Assembly (NCBI RefSeq): GCF_003721245.1
Contig: NZ_RIZG01000007.1
Span: 62,001-126,000 of the forward strand
DNA length: 64,000 nucleotides
Source: Marinomonas hwangdonensis
GTDB taxonomy: Bacteria; Pseudomonadota; Gammaproteobacteria; Pseudomonadales; Marinomonadaceae
Direction: 5' to 3'
Shown: positions 34,460 through 44,175 of the stretch, one piece after another
Numbering within the stretch: the stretch's first letter is position 1
Layout of the letters: each line of letters begins with the position of its first letter
Position numbers and translations under genes: made by a program
The notes under the pieces: generated by a model
Databases searched by the model: none
The model's input: only the letters and a program-made list of their open reading frames with translations
Told to the model about the DNA's origin: nothing

Positions 34460-37400
34460 ATGGCTTGGCTACTGAAAAAATTCATTATCATCGGCTTTTG
34501 GTTGGGAGTTACCCTTTCACTGCTGGTGGCAGTGTTTGTATTGGGGGCAGGCCAGCTCTTACCTTATTTGGATCATTACCGTCCTCAAATAGAGCGCAAC
34601 CTAGAGCAGATATTGGGCTATGACGTTATTCTCGATAAGATTGACGGGCAGCTTGAAGGGGTTGATCCAACATTTTCTGTCAGTGGATTTAGACTCACCA
34701 CTTTGTCAAGCAGCGATCAACTAAACACAGCGGTCAGCATTAACGAACTGAGAGTACGTTTAGATCTTATTAAATCTATTTTGACGCTCAAACCTCAGTT
34801 TACCTACATTCGGTTTGTCAGACCATCCGTTTCATTAGAAGAAAAAGACGGCCAGTGGCTCCTGTACGGAGCGCGTCCTGTGCGAAGTGTGCAAAATGAT
34901 GTGGGTATTGAGCGTATTCTAGATTACCTTTCAGAGCAGCGTAATTTTTCTATTTATGATGCCGATGTTCATATTGCCAGCGAGCGTTTGGGTGATCACC
35001 TTTTAAAGGTGGATCATGTTTATATTTATCAGCAGTCGTTTCAATCCTTGCTTAAGTCAAGGGTTTACTTAGACGATAACCCAACTCCATTCATCATTAA
35101 TGCTGAAGTAAATAAATCCTTGAGCTTGTTGGGTGGCTATCGTGTTAAAGCCTCTATTGCTTCTCCTCGTGTTGTTTTACCCATAGCCGATATGTTCCCT
35201 TCTTCCCAGCTGCTAGCATCACTTGAACTTGGTGGAGACATCTGGTTGGACGCTCTAATTGGGAAAGAGCTTGATGTGCGCTCAGAAATGGTCAGTGTCA
35301 AAGCAAGTTTTAAAAATGGTCAGCAATACGAAGCAACCACAGCATTAAAGTTGAATTACAGTCAAAAACAACCCAGCGTTCGAGTGGATCTCGCTAACAT
35401 GTCCTTAAAAGATCAAGATGGGCGAGGATATCCTGCTACGAATGCGATCTTTGACTGGTCGTCCGTGACTGAACGTTCGAATATCCGTTTTGACCAAGTC
35501 GACCTTGATCTGACGCAGCAGTTAGCGCTTCTGTTTCTGCCCGAAAGCAGTAATGCAGCCAGTATACTAAAGGGGTTGGATCCTCGTGGAATGGCGAAAA
35601 ATGGGGTGGTTCGTTTGTGGAAAGACGATAAGGATTTGTCTTTTCAGCTGGTGACTAACCTTCAGACCGCTTCTATTCAATCCTACAACGGTATTCCTAA
35701 AGCCAACAATGTGAACGCCGTCTTCAGCTTGTCTGAAGATAACGGCTATATCGATTTTCGTGGTGAGAACAGTGAGATATTGTTTGATACTGTTTACGAC
35801 AAAGCGTGGCTTTCAGAAAGTCTATCAGGGTATGTAAGTTGGCAAAAAATACACAATACTTTTTTAGTCAGTGGACGCGATTTAGCTGTGCAGCGAAATG
35901 GGGGGAATATCCAAGGAGGATTTCGTCTTGAAGTTCGAGATGGGCAACCCGATTGGATTGGGCTAGACCTGCAAGGGAAAAGTATTTCTTTGGCAGACAG
36001 ATTGACTTATGTCCCGCCAAATGTGTTGGGCGATGGGCTAAGCGCTTGGATTCATAATGCTATTTCTGATTCTGGGTCAGCAGACAGCGTGGATATTCTG
36101 GTTCATAGCGAATTGAGTAAAGGGGCTAAGCCGCACGTCAGAATGCAGATGGCGGTCAGTGAGGCCAACATTAAGTTTGACGAAAATTGGCCAGAAGCAA
36201 CCAATCTTGAAGGTCACGTTGAGTTTAATAAGGAAGGAGTTTTTGTTGATGTAAACTCGGCAAGTTTAAATACTCTGGTGGTTGAAAAATTAGCGATATC
36301 AGTGCCTATCGTAGAGGGTTCTGCAGATTGGTTGAATATTAGCGGAGAAATGGACGAGCAAGCCAGCAAACTTATTCCAGTCTTAAGGTTCACGCCACTG
36401 GGTGATACTGTGCTTAAGCCTTTTGAAGACTGGACTTTGCAAGGTGTCCTTAAGGGCCGTTTTGATATTGTCATTCCTTTAATAGAGACGGAACAGCCAG
36501 TAGTCAATTTGGCACTTCGCTTTCAAGATAATGTTTTGCTGATGGAAGACATAGGGCTGGAAGTTGGCGTTCAGCAGGGACAATTGAATTACCAATCAGA
36601 CAAAGGGATTTTTGATTCAGAATTTGACCTTAAAGCCCTAGGGGGCGGTTCTCGGTTGGCTCTATCCTCTGTTTTTACTGAAGCGAATGAATTAGCCATA
36701 ATAGGAGACCTTTCTGGTCGCATCAATGTCGGCGATGTGGTTCAGTGGCGTGACTTTCCTGAATCAGTTGGCAAAAATTTATCTGGTGACGCGAACTATA
36801 CCGGACAGTTTGCGGTTAATCGTTCGCAAAATGGCCAGTTTGATCTCACAATCGACAGTAATTTATCTGGTGCGCTCATTGATTTTCCAGCTCCAATTGG
36901 AAAATCATCCCTGGAGACAACACCTTTTAAATTGAAGGTAATGCTTCATGAAAGCGATTTGGTTGTGGATACCGATTATAATCACGTCGTTAAATCAAGG
37001 TTTTTGCTTCGAAACGCCGAGTTTATTGGCGGTGAGGTCGTGCTTCAAGGAAAACCGTCTGTCCGATTTAGTGGGCAGATTCCGAAAGGGTTGTCTGTAA
37101 TAGGGTCCCTTGAAGAAGTTAATGTTGAAGACTGGCAACCAGTATTAAATCAAGCGTCAGATAATAGCAATCCGTCTCCCATTTCATTGCGTGTTCCTTC
37201 TTGGTTGGGTCAAATGGATCTAATCATAGACAACCTAGTCATCAATGAAGATAACAGTTGGCATAATTTTAAAGTGTCTTATGGCCCTAAGACAGGTCAG
37301 GCACTTCAGGTAAGTTCAGATGAAATGAATGTTACCTTGACTCAAAAAGGGGATTTACCTTCACTGGATTTTGGTTTTTTGAGCTGGAATACGTCGTCTA

Positions 37401-38278
37401 ATTCTGATGATTCGTCTCCAACGTCTCCCCCTATTTCGGCACAGCAGATTCCTAGTATGAATTTGTCTATTGATCAATTTTATTTGAACGGGCAACCCTA
37501 CGGGGATTGGCAACTGCGTGTTGCTCAGCAGGGTAACAACTTACGTATTGACCCAATTACCTCTCAGTTGAAAACAGGGGATTTTAAGGGAAGCTTATTT
37601 TGGCAAGGTGGTGTTGATCATTCTAGTGTGGAGTTATCAATTTCCGCGAAAGGGGATGATTTAGCAGAATTAACCAAAAAATATTCCAGTGAAGCCTTTG
37701 TTTCGTCCAGCCAATACAAAATTGATGTGGGGTTAAGTTGGTTAGGGCATCCGTTTTATTTTGATCGCCAGTCTGTATCGGGACGAATTGCTTTTCAAGC
37801 GAACAACGGTAACTTCAATAAAGTGGATGAACTGCCAGTGTTTTTAAAGGCGTTAGGTATTTTTAATATTGGCGCATTAAGTCGACGTTTACTGCTGGAC
37901 TTTTCAGACGTATACAAGCCAGGTCTTACTTACGATAAGTTCTCTGGCACGTTAAGTTTAGATAAGGGTATTTTGAAAACCTTATCCCCTGTCACTATTA
38001 TATCGCCCACTGCGGAATTGGTCGTTGAGGGCGAAGCGGATATTGTGAGTGAGACGTTAAACGAAAAATTAACTGCTACATTTCCTATTTCGGGCACCTT
38101 ACCTCTGGCCGGTTTACTGTGGGGATCGCCTCAACTAGCAGGCTTGCTTTTTATAACAGACAAGTTGATCGGTGATCAGCTTTCTAAAGTCACCAGCGTA
38201 CAATACAAAGTCGAGGGTTCTTTTGATAACCCAGTGATGACCCCCATTCGCTTTCAACCAATAGGGAAACAGCCATGA
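34460..38278 (+). CDS. yhdP: YhdP-family AsmA-like lipid transport protein
   Basis: The 1272-aa protein is close in length to E. coli YhdP (1266). An N-terminal TM anchor (~7-32, FIIIGFWLGVTLSLLVAVFVL) precedes a very long periplasmic beta-rich body. The C-terminal AsmA/DUF3971 segment includes LSVIGSLEEVNVEDW and FSGTLSLDKGILKT. YhdP, with TamB and YdbH, bridges inner and outer membrane and carries phospholipids outward. It is co-transcribed with rng (17-bp gap) and overlaps nit by 4 bp. Confidence 0.93.
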   Translation: MAWLLKKFIIIGFWLGVTLSLLVAVFVLGAGQLLPYLDHYRPQIERNLEQILGYDVILDKIDGQLEGVDPTFSVSGFRLTTLSSSDQLNTAVSINELRVRLDLIKSILTLKPQFTYIRFVRPSVSLEEKDGQWLLYGARPVRSVQNDVGIERILDYLSEQRNFSIYDADVHIASERLGDHLLKVDHVYIYQQSFQSLLKSRVYLDDNPTPFIINAEVNKSLSLLGGYRVKASIASPRVVLPIADMFPSSQLLASLELGGDIWLDALIGKELDVRSEMVSVKASFKNGQQYEATTALKLNYSQKQPSVRVDLANMSLKDQDGRGYPATNAIFDWSSVTERSNIRFDQVDLDLTQQLALLFLPESSNAASILKGLDPRGMAKNGVVRLWKDDKDLSFQLVTNLQTASIQSYNGIPKANNVNAVFSLSEDNGYIDFRGENSEILFDTVYDKAWLSESLSGYVSWQKIHNTFLVSGRDLAVQRNGGNIQGGFRLEVRDGQPDWIGLDLQGKSISLADRLTYVPPNVLGDGLSAWIHNAISDSGSADSVDILVHSELSKGAKPHVRMQMAVSEANIKFDENWPEATNLEGHVEFNKEGVFVDVNSASLNTLVVEKLAISVPIVEGSADWLNISGEMDEQASKLIPVLRFTPLGDTVLKPFEDWTLQGVLKGRFDIVIPLIETEQPVVNLALRFQDNVLLMEDIGLEVGVQQGQLNYQSDKGIFDSEFDLKALGGGSRLALSSVFTEANELAIIGDLSGRINVGDVVQWRDFPESVGKNLSGDANYTGQFAVNRSQNGQFDLTIDSNLSGALIDFPAPIGKSSLETTPFKLKVMLHESDLVVDTDYNHVVKSRFLLRNAEFIGGEVVLQGKPSVRFSGQIPKGLSVIGSLEEVNVEDWQPVLNQASDNSNPSPISLRVPSWLGQMDLIIDNLVINEDNSWHNFKVSYGPKTGQALQVSSDEMNVTLTQKGDLPSLDFGFLSWNTSSNSDDSSPTSPPISAQQIPSMNLSIDQFYLNGQPYGDWQLRVAQQGNNLRIDPITSQLKTGDFKGSLFWQGGVDHSSVELSISAKGDDLAELTKKYSSEAFVSSSQYKIDVGLSWLGHPFYFDRQSVSGRIAFQANNGNFNKVDELPVFLKALGIFNIGALSRRLLLDFSDVYKPGLTYDKFSGTLSLDKGILKTLSPVTIISPTAELVVEGEADIVSETLNEKLTATFPISGTLPLAGLLWGSPQLAGLLFITDKLIGDQLSKVTSVQYKVEGSFDNPVMTPIRFQPIGKQP

Positions 38279-39108
38279 ATAATACACTTAGTGTCGCTGC
38301 TATTCAGCTAACCAGCACATCAGATTGGCAGGATAATCTTCTCATGGCAAAGCCGCTTATTGAGGCGGCAGCTAACGAAGGAGCGCGCTTAGTAGTTTTA
38401 CCTGAAAACGTTTTTCTTTTTAACGGTAAGGCGATGCGTCCTTTAGCAGAGTCTGATGATCAATCGATTATATTGCGCGCTATGTCTGATATGGCCAAAG
38501 ACTGCGGTATCTATTTGGTTATTGGCTCGCATCCATCTGTGGTGAGAGAAGGTGGGAGTGTTATCGAAGATGGCCGAGTGCGCCAAGTGAGTTGGGTGTT
38601 TGGTCCCGATGGTGCTTTCTTAGAGCGTTATGACAAAATTCATTTGTTTGATGCCGCCGTTGACGATAAAGCGGCCTCTTATAAAGAGTCCGACTTTATT
38701 GAACCGGGCGATTTGAGTGTTAAAGTCATTGACGTAGATGGTTTCAAAGTGGGTCTGAGTATCTGTTATGATTTGCGTTTTCCAGAGCTTTACCGGGAGT
38801 TGGTTGCCTTGGGTGCTGAGGTTTTACTGGTGCCTGCGGCCTTTACTTACGTTACAGGCAAGGCTCATTGGCATACTTTGCTCAGTGCACGAGCCATTGA
38901 AAATCAGTGCTTTGTGCTAGGGGTAAATCAGTGTGGCTGGCACAATGAGACGAGGCAAACATACGGGCACAGTGCTTTATATTCGCCGTGGGGAGAGACG
39001 CTTGCTCGCTTAGGGGATGAGCCAGGTTACTTTGTGTTTACTGTGTCTAAGCAAGCAATAAGCGATTGTACTCAAAAAATGCCTTGTTTTTCGCATCGTA
39101 GACTCTAG
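38275..39108 (+). CDS. Nitrilase-superfamily amidase (Nit1/YbeM type)
   Basis: The 277-aa protein has the nitrilase triad: Glu in VVLPENVFLF, Lys in RYDKIHLFD and Cys in GLSICYDLRFPELYREL. It also has the second Glu in SARAIENQCFVLGVNQCGWH. The pattern fits the Nit1 branch, whose members hydrolyse deaminated glutathione (YbeM/NitA) or related omega-amides, a metabolite-repair job. The start overlaps the yhdP stop (ATGA). In Pseudomonas the gene is followed by tldD; here a terminator follows directly. Confidence 0.9.
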   Translation: MNNTLSVAAIQLTSTSDWQDNLLMAKPLIEAAANEGARLVVLPENVFLFNGKAMRPLAESDDQSIILRAMSDMAKDCGIYLVIGSHPSVVREGGSVIEDGRVRQVSWVFGPDGAFLERYDKIHLFDAAVDDKAASYKESDFIEPGDLSVKVIDVDGFKVGLSICYDLRFPELYRELVALGAEVLLVPAAFTYVTGKAHWHTLLSARAIENQCFVLGVNQCGWHNETRQTYGHSALYSPWGETLARLGDEPGYFVFTVSKQAISDCTQKMPCFSHRRL

Positions 39109-39161
39109 GAGGCAGGGAAAAGTAATTCGCTCATTTTTCATAACAGATTAAGAGACCTGCG

Positions 39162-39212
39162 AAAAAAACCCACCTTGTTGAATGTGTCCATTCGTCAATA
39201 GAGTGGGTTTTT
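39162..39212. terminator. Bidirectional terminator between nit and yjgA
   Basis: AAAAAACCCAC and GTGGGTTTTT form the stem around a loop of about 29 nt. It ends the mreB-to-nit transcript and the converging lpt-rpoN-pts-mgtE-yjgA transcript. Confidence 0.75.
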
Positions 39213-39241
39213 AATGAAAAACTAAAAGTGATACTTTTGTT

Positions 39242-39778
39242 TTATGCTTTCAAGCCAAGTCTTTTTTCTTCCGCTTCTCGCAAAAAACGGAACAATTTTT
39301 TTCGATTTGTGGTTTTTGCATCTTGGGATGCTTCTTTTTGAGACAGACGAATAAGCTGTCTTAACAACTGAATGTCTTCAATTTCTGGGTTTTCGTCTAG
39401 ATACTGAGATAGCTCTTCTTTGCTGTTTTCCCCAATTAAGGCGTCACGTTTGATTTCTAATTGATGAAAGAGTTTATTGTATGCCGCTGAAGTGGTATCA
39501 AAAAGTGCGACACGATGAGCAATGGCTTCGTGGTCTTCTGTACGCATTATTTTGCCAATGTATTGCAAGTGTCTGCGCATTGCTTCATTTTGCTTAATAC
39601 GACCTGCTTCGACAAAGGCTTCTCGCAAAGTGTCGGACATTTCCACTTTTTTTAATTGGTTTTTGCTTAAGCTAAGTAGTTTTTTTCCAAGATCCTGTAA
39701 GGCTTCCATTTCACGCTTGATCTGGGTTTTGCTCTTAGGGATTTCTTCTTCGTTTTCAAATTGATCAAAGTCTGTCAT
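39242..39778 (-). CDS. darP: Ribosome biogenesis factor DarP (YjgA)
   Basis: The 178-aa highly charged helical protein matches DarP/YjgA: IPKSKTQIKREMEALQDLG at the start, DTLREAFVEAGRIKQNEAMR, RHLQYIGKIMR and the C-terminal KLFRFLREAEEKRLG. DarP binds the maturing 50S subunit near the peptidyl transferase centre. It is the last gene of a long leftward cluster, 6 bp after mgtE. Confidence 0.93.
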   Translation of the reverse strand: MTDFDQFENEEEIPKSKTQIKREMEALQDLGKKLLSLSKNQLKKVEMSDTLREAFVEAGRIKQNEAMRRHLQYIGKIMRTEDHEAIAHRVALFDTTSAAYNKLFHQLEIKRDALIGENSKEELSQYLDENPEIEDIQLLRQLIRLSQKEASQDAKTTNRKKLFRFLREAEEKRLGLKA

Positions 39779-39784
39779 GGGAAC

Positions 39785-41140
39785 CTATATAAGAAAGATA
39801 GTGGCGAGACCAAGGAAGGAAACAAATCCAACCACATCGGTTACAGTCGTCAGTATAACACTGCCTGCAAGAGCGGGGTCTATACCGAGTTTTTTTAGTA
39901 AAATGGGTAAAAGTGTGCCTGTCGCAGCGGCAAAAAGTAGATTGATAACAATCGCACCCGCAATGATATAGGCAATCTTGATGTTGTCAAACCAAAACGC
40001 AGTCAATACTGCAATCACAGCAGACCAAAGCAGGCCATTGAGAAGTCCTACTATGAGCTCTCGATTTAATAGCCAACGTGTGTTGGTTGCTCCAATTTGA
40101 TTTAAGGCAATACCGCGTATCACCAGTGTGAGTACTTGTGATCCTGCTATGCCACCCATACTTGCCACAATAGGCATTAAAATAGCGAGGGCAACGATTT
40201 GGTCAAGGGTGTTTTGAAAAAGTCCAATAACATAGGATGCAATAAATGCGGTAACAAGATTAATGCCCAGCCATACGGCACGGCGTTTGGTGGTTTTCAT
40301 GATGGGAGAAAAGGTATCTTCATCATCGTCTAGACCCGCCATGCTCAGCATTGAGTGTTCTGCTTCATCCCTAATAACATCGACGACATCATCAATGGTA
40401 ATGCGACCAAGGAGCTTTTTACTGTGCCCATCAATGACAGGGGCGGATACCAAATCCATTTTTTCGAACAACTGTGCAACATCGTTGGCTGGGGTTTCAG
40501 CGGTGATAACAGTGTATTCAGTCTCCATAATGTCACGAACGGTGGCATTTAAATCAGACACTAATAACGTCGTAAGAGGCAGTGTGCCTAACAGTTTGTC
40601 TGAGCGGCTGACAACCAAAAGGCTGTCTGTCATGTCTGGTAACGTGTTGTGCCTACGTAAATAACGGAACACAATGTCAACAGTGATGTTGGGACGGATA
40701 GTGATGGTGTCCGTGTTCATCAAACCGCCGGCTGAGTCTTCCGAATAACTTAGTAGCCTTTCGACTCTTGTCCTGTCTTGGCTGGACATGGATGCCAAAA
40801 CTTCTCGAACAATTTTTTCAGGAAGCTGTTGCAGTAAGTCGGCTAGGTCATCACTTTCAAAATGCCCTGAAACCGCAATGAGACGCTCGGTATCCATGTT
40901 TTTCATGAACTGAATGCCGACATCTTCTGTTAGATACTGTAGAACTTCACCTTGGTTTTCAGCTTCGATAAGCTCCCAAAGAAGTTTTCGCTCTTTAGGA
41001 GGAGAGGACTCGAGCAGTCGAGCAACATCTTGTGCTGGCAACGCACCGTTAAGTAAATAACGGATTTGCATGGTCGCACCCGTCTCAAGCGACTCGGTGA
41101 CTGTTTGCAAATGTTTAAGCGTGTTCTGCTCTGTCATCAC
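39785..41140 (-). CDS. mgtE: Magnesium transporter MgtE
   Basis: The 451-aa protein has a cytosolic MgtE N domain (~30-135, repeated helical pairs ending YSEDSAGGLMNTD), two CBS domains (~140-260) and a five-helix TM channel (~290-451). TM5 carries the conserved pore region ILTTVTDVVGFVSFLGLATI. The CBS and N domains act as the Mg2+ sensor that closes the pore. It lies 3 bp after ptsO and 6 bp before darP, inside the pts cluster. Confidence 0.95.
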   Translation of the reverse strand: MMTEQNTLKHLQTVTESLETGATMQIRYLLNGALPAQDVARLLESSPPKERKLLWELIEAENQGEVLQYLTEDVGIQFMKNMDTERLIAVSGHFESDDLADLLQQLPEKIVREVLASMSSQDRTRVERLLSYSEDSAGGLMNTDTITIRPNITVDIVFRYLRRHNTLPDMTDSLLVVSRSDKLLGTLPLTTLLVSDLNATVRDIMETEYTVITAETPANDVAQLFEKMDLVSAPVIDGHSKKLLGRITIDDVVDVIRDEAEHSMLSMAGLDDDEDTFSPIMKTTKRRAVWLGINLVTAFIASYVIGLFQNTLDQIVALAILMPIVASMGGIAGSQVLTLVIRGIALNQIGATNTRWLLNRELIVGLLNGLLWSAVIAVLTAFWFDNIKIAYIIAGAIVINLLFAAATGTLLPILLKKLGIDPALAGSVILTTVTDVVGFVSFLGLATIFLI

Positions 41141-41143
41141 GGA

Positions 41144-41413
41144 TTACTCGCTTTCACCAAAGCGGTTGTTAATAAGCGCTATAATGTCTTGGATGGCCGC
41201 TTGCTCGTCTTCACCGTTTACTTTAATGCGAATTTCAGTACCTTTTCCCGCGGCTAGCATCATGATGGCCATAATGCTTTTACCGTCTACGTTGCGTCCT
41301 TCTTTTTCTATAGTGATGTCAGAATCATAACGCATGGTTGTTTCAACCAGCTTGCCTGCTGCTCGGGCATGTAAACCAAGTTTATTGATAATGGTTAAAG
41401 TTTCTTCCTGCAT
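41144..41413 (-). CDS. ptsO: Nitrogen-PTS phosphocarrier NPr
   Basis: The 89-aa HPr-like protein has the phosphorylated His in NKLGLHARAAGKLVE (residue ~16) and the Ser region KSIMAIMMLAAGKGTEI. As NPr it carries phosphate from EI-Ntr (PtsP) to PtsN. It follows ptsN directly (9-bp gap). The rapZ gene normally between them is absent. Confidence 0.93.
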   Translation of the reverse strand: MQEETLTIINKLGLHARAAGKLVETTMRYDSDITIEKEGRNVDGKSIMAIMMLAAGKGTEIRIKVNGEDEQAAIQDIIALINNRFGESE

Positions 41414-41422
41414 GCTTGTTTC

Positions 41423-41872
41423 CTAAATCAACGAATCGAAAATGTCAAATAATTCATTATCGGTTTGTGCGGCTCTGAGCTTTTCTAAAGATTCTGGTGA
41501 TTGGGCCAGTTCTGCAATCTTAGCCAATGTTGACAGGTGTTGATCGCATTCTTGAGGTGGAACGATTAGAGCAAAAATAAGGTCAACCGCTCTTTTATCG
41601 ATAGAGTCAAAGTCGATAGGGCTCTGCAAAGACATGACAACAATGGCTGTGCGGTTGGCGGATTCAAGGCGGCAGTGTGGAATGGCGATGCCATTGCCGA
41701 TGCCTGTGCTCCCTAACTTTTCTCGACCTAGCAGTGCTTCATAAACGGCTTCATTTTCACAATGCATCCGATCAGACACAGCCGACGCAATATTTTCCAA
41801 TACGCGCTTTTTACTGACAATATCTTGCTTGGCAAGCACAAGTTCTGGTTTTAATAGCGATTTCAAGGACAT
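41423..41872 (-). CDS. ptsN: Nitrogen-PTS enzyme IIA (PtsN)
   Basis: The 149-aa EIIA-Ntr of the fructose-type PTS family has the phosphorylated His in GNGIAIPHCRLE near residue 66 and the C-terminal STLAKIAELAQSPE. PtsN is a regulatory, non-transporting PTS end point that controls potassium transport and stress responses by phosphorylation state. It lies 17 bp after rpoN; the hibernation factor gene hpf, normally between them, is not there. Confidence 0.94.
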   Translation of the reverse strand: MSLKSLLKPELVLAKQDIVSKKRVLENIASAVSDRMHCENEAVYEALLGREKLGSTGIGNGIAIPHCRLESANRTAIVVMSLQSPIDFDSIDKRAVDLIFALIVPPQECDQHLSTLAKIAELAQSPESLEKLRAAQTDNELFDIFDSLI

Positions 41873-41889
41873 GATAAAATGGTTTCCGT

Positions 41890-43374
41890 TTAGATCAGTC
41901 TTTTGCGTTCATTGGAAGGAGGGATGTTCATCGCCTCACGGTATTTAGCAACGGTGCGTCGAGCAACTTGAATGCCCTGATCAGCCAATACAGCTGCTAG
42001 TTTGTTATCACTTAACGGTTTTTTCGCGGGCTCTTCAGCAACCAACTTTTTAATCATAGCGCGAATTGCCGTTGAGGAGCACTCTCCACCTGATGCGGTA
42101 TTCACATGGCTTGAGAAAAAGTATTTAAGTTCAAAGATACCTTTAGGGGTATGCATGAATTTTTGCGTTGTTACTCTGGATATGGTGGATTCATGCATGC
42201 CGACTTCTTCTGCGACATCATGGAGTACCATAGGTTTCATGGCTTCTTCGCCTAACTCAAAAAAATCAATTTGTCGACTCACGATACAGCTAGCCACTTT
42301 TAGAAGGGTCTCGTTTCTGCTTTGTAGACTCTTCATGAACCATTTGGCTTCTTGTAGCGACGTTTTAATGTAGGTTGCGTCTTCTGATGTGGCAGCTGTG
42401 CTTGCCATCGCAGAATAGGTTTCATTGATTTTAATGGGTGGCAGGGCGTCGTTGTTTAATTCGACTTGCCAAACATCTTGTTTTTTTCTTACCGTCACGT
42501 CCGGTATAACGTAATCCGTATCGCCGGCATCGATAGCCGAACCTGGTCTGGGATTTAATTGTTGAATCAGCAGGATAATGTCTTTCAATGCTTCTTCTTT
42601 GAGACGTGTTTTACGGCTGAGTTGCGTGAAGTCGCGACTTCCTAATAAAGGTAAGTAGTGATTGATGATGTTGTGTGTGCTCTTATACAAAGGATGGTCT
42701 CTAAAAGCCTCTAATTGCACAAGTAGGCAGTCACGTAGGTCAATAGAGCAAACACCAACGGGGTCAAAGCGTTGAAGTCTATGTTGTACTGCAGTGACTT
42801 CCTCAATATCTAGGTCATCTAATTCACTGCTCAGCGATTCCCAGATATCTTCAGGAGAAATGCTTAGATACCCATCGGGTTGAACACATTCGATAATGGC
42901 ATAGGCAATCTCAATGTCTCTGTCTGACATATGAGTCAGATTGAGTTGCCAGATTAAGTGGTCTTGAATGCTTTCTGCAGGAGCATTTCGACTCTCAAAA
43001 TCACTGTCACCTTCGAAGTTTTGGTTGTCGAAGTTGTTGGTGTCACCTGCCGTAGCAGAGCTTTGGTAGGTATCATCCCAATTGCTGTCAATGGACAGCT
43101 CCTCTGGAATGCTTTCTGTCCACTCTGAATCCACCCGCTCTTCTTCACTGTGATCAGCGGGGCTTTCTACTGCACTTTTAGATTCTATGCTCGCTGGAAT
43201 ATCCACGTAAGCTTGCTCATCATCATCCAGTTCTAAAAGTGGATTCGATTCGAGGAACTCATGGATCTCGTGTTTCAAGTCCAACGTAGAAAGCTGCAGT
43301 AAGCGTATGGCTTGCTGCAGTTGAGGGGTCATGGTCAGTTGTTGGCCAAGTTTTAATTGCAAAGACTGCTTCAT
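41890..43374 (-). CDS. rpoN: RNA polymerase sigma-54 factor
   Basis: The 494-aa RpoN has region I (MKQSLQLKLGQQLTMTPQL, Gln/Leu-rich, for activator response), acidic region II (~50-125), the core-binding region, the HTH ESTISRVTTQKFMHTPKGIF and the RpoN box ARRTVAKYREAMNIP near the C-terminus. It directs transcription from GG/GC promoters with AAA+ activators. It lies 75 bp after lptB and 17 bp before ptsN. The TyrR-like protein at 3244-4713 lacks the GAFTGA loop and is probably not a partner. Confidence 0.97.
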   Translation of the reverse strand: MKQSLQLKLGQQLTMTPQLQQAIRLLQLSTLDLKHEIHEFLESNPLLELDDDEQAYVDIPASIESKSAVESPADHSEEERVDSEWTESIPEELSIDSNWDDTYQSSATAGDTNNFDNQNFEGDSDFESRNAPAESIQDHLIWQLNLTHMSDRDIEIAYAIIECVQPDGYLSISPEDIWESLSSELDDLDIEEVTAVQHRLQRFDPVGVCSIDLRDCLLVQLEAFRDHPLYKSTHNIINHYLPLLGSRDFTQLSRKTRLKEEALKDIILLIQQLNPRPGSAIDAGDTDYVIPDVTVRKKQDVWQVELNNDALPPIKINETYSAMASTAATSEDATYIKTSLQEAKWFMKSLQSRNETLLKVASCIVSRQIDFFELGEEAMKPMVLHDVAEEVGMHESTISRVTTQKFMHTPKGIFELKYFFSSHVNTASGGECSSTAIRAMIKKLVAEEPAKKPLSDNKLAAVLADQGIQVARRTVAKYREAMNIPPSNERKRLI

Positions 43375-43449
43375 AAAGCAACTCTTTCAGTATGAATGAA
43401 TTGGAACGAGTTGTGCATACTACTCCCTTTTTACAGCAATGATAAGGGT

Positions 43450-44175
43450 TTACAAGCGGAAGTCGTCGCCTAAATAGACCTGTTTTACTTGTTCGTTATT
43501 GATAACGGTATTGGCATCGCCTGACGCTATGATGTAGCCGTTGCCAACAATATAGGCTTTGTCACAAATATCTAGGGTTTCTCTTACGTTGTGATCGGTG
43601 ATGAGTACGCCGATGCCGCTTTCTTGAAGATGCTTGATGATTAATTTGATATCACCAACAGAAATCGGATCAACGCCAGCAAAGGGCTCATCGAGCAAAA
43701 TAAATTTTGGGTTCATCGCAAGGGCACGGGCTATTTCTACTCGGCGTCTTTCGCCACCCGATAAGGCCATGCCAAGGTTTGAGCGAATGTGAGTGATATG
43801 AAACTCTTCCAAAAGGGTTTCCAATTTTTCGTTTTGCTGTGCCTTGCTTAACTCTTTACGCGTTTCAAGAATGGCTAGGATATTGTCTTCCACTGACATC
43901 TTGCGAAAAATCGACGCTTCTTGTGGTAAATAACCAATGCCTTTTTGTGCTCTAGTGTGCATGGCATCTTTAGTAATGTCTTGACCATCGATAAAAATAC
44001 CGCCAGCGTCATTTGCCACCATGCCGACGATCATGTAGAAGCAAGTTGTTTTACCAGCGCCGTTGGGGCCAAGTAAGCCAACCGCTTGCCCAGACTCTAC
44101 AGCAATAGAAACGTCTTTAACAACAGGCCGCTTTTTATAGCTTTTTGCGAGATGCTTTGCTTCCAATAATGCCAT
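43450..44175 (-). CDS. lptB: LPS export ABC transporter ATPase LptB
   Basis: The 241-aa ABC ATPase has Walker [15 protein letters not shown]-loop, signature [17 protein letters not shown], Walker [14 protein letters not shown] and H-loop [10 protein letters not shown]. It powers LptFG in pulling lipopolysaccharide out of the inner membrane toward the LptC-A-D bridge. It directly abuts lptA with no gap and lies 75 bp before rpoN. Confidence 0.96.
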   Translation of the reverse strand: MALLEAKHLAKSYKKRPVVKDVSIAVESGQAVGLLGPNGAGKTTCFYMIVGMVANDAGGIFIDGQDITKDAMHTRAQKGIGYLPQEASIFRKMSVEDNILAILETRKELSKAQQNEKLETLLEEFHITHIRSNLGMALSGGERRRVEIARALAMNPKFILLDEPFAGVDPISVGDIKLIIKHLQESGIGVLITDHNVRETLDICDKAYIVGNGYIIASGDANTVINNEQVKQVYLGDDFRL

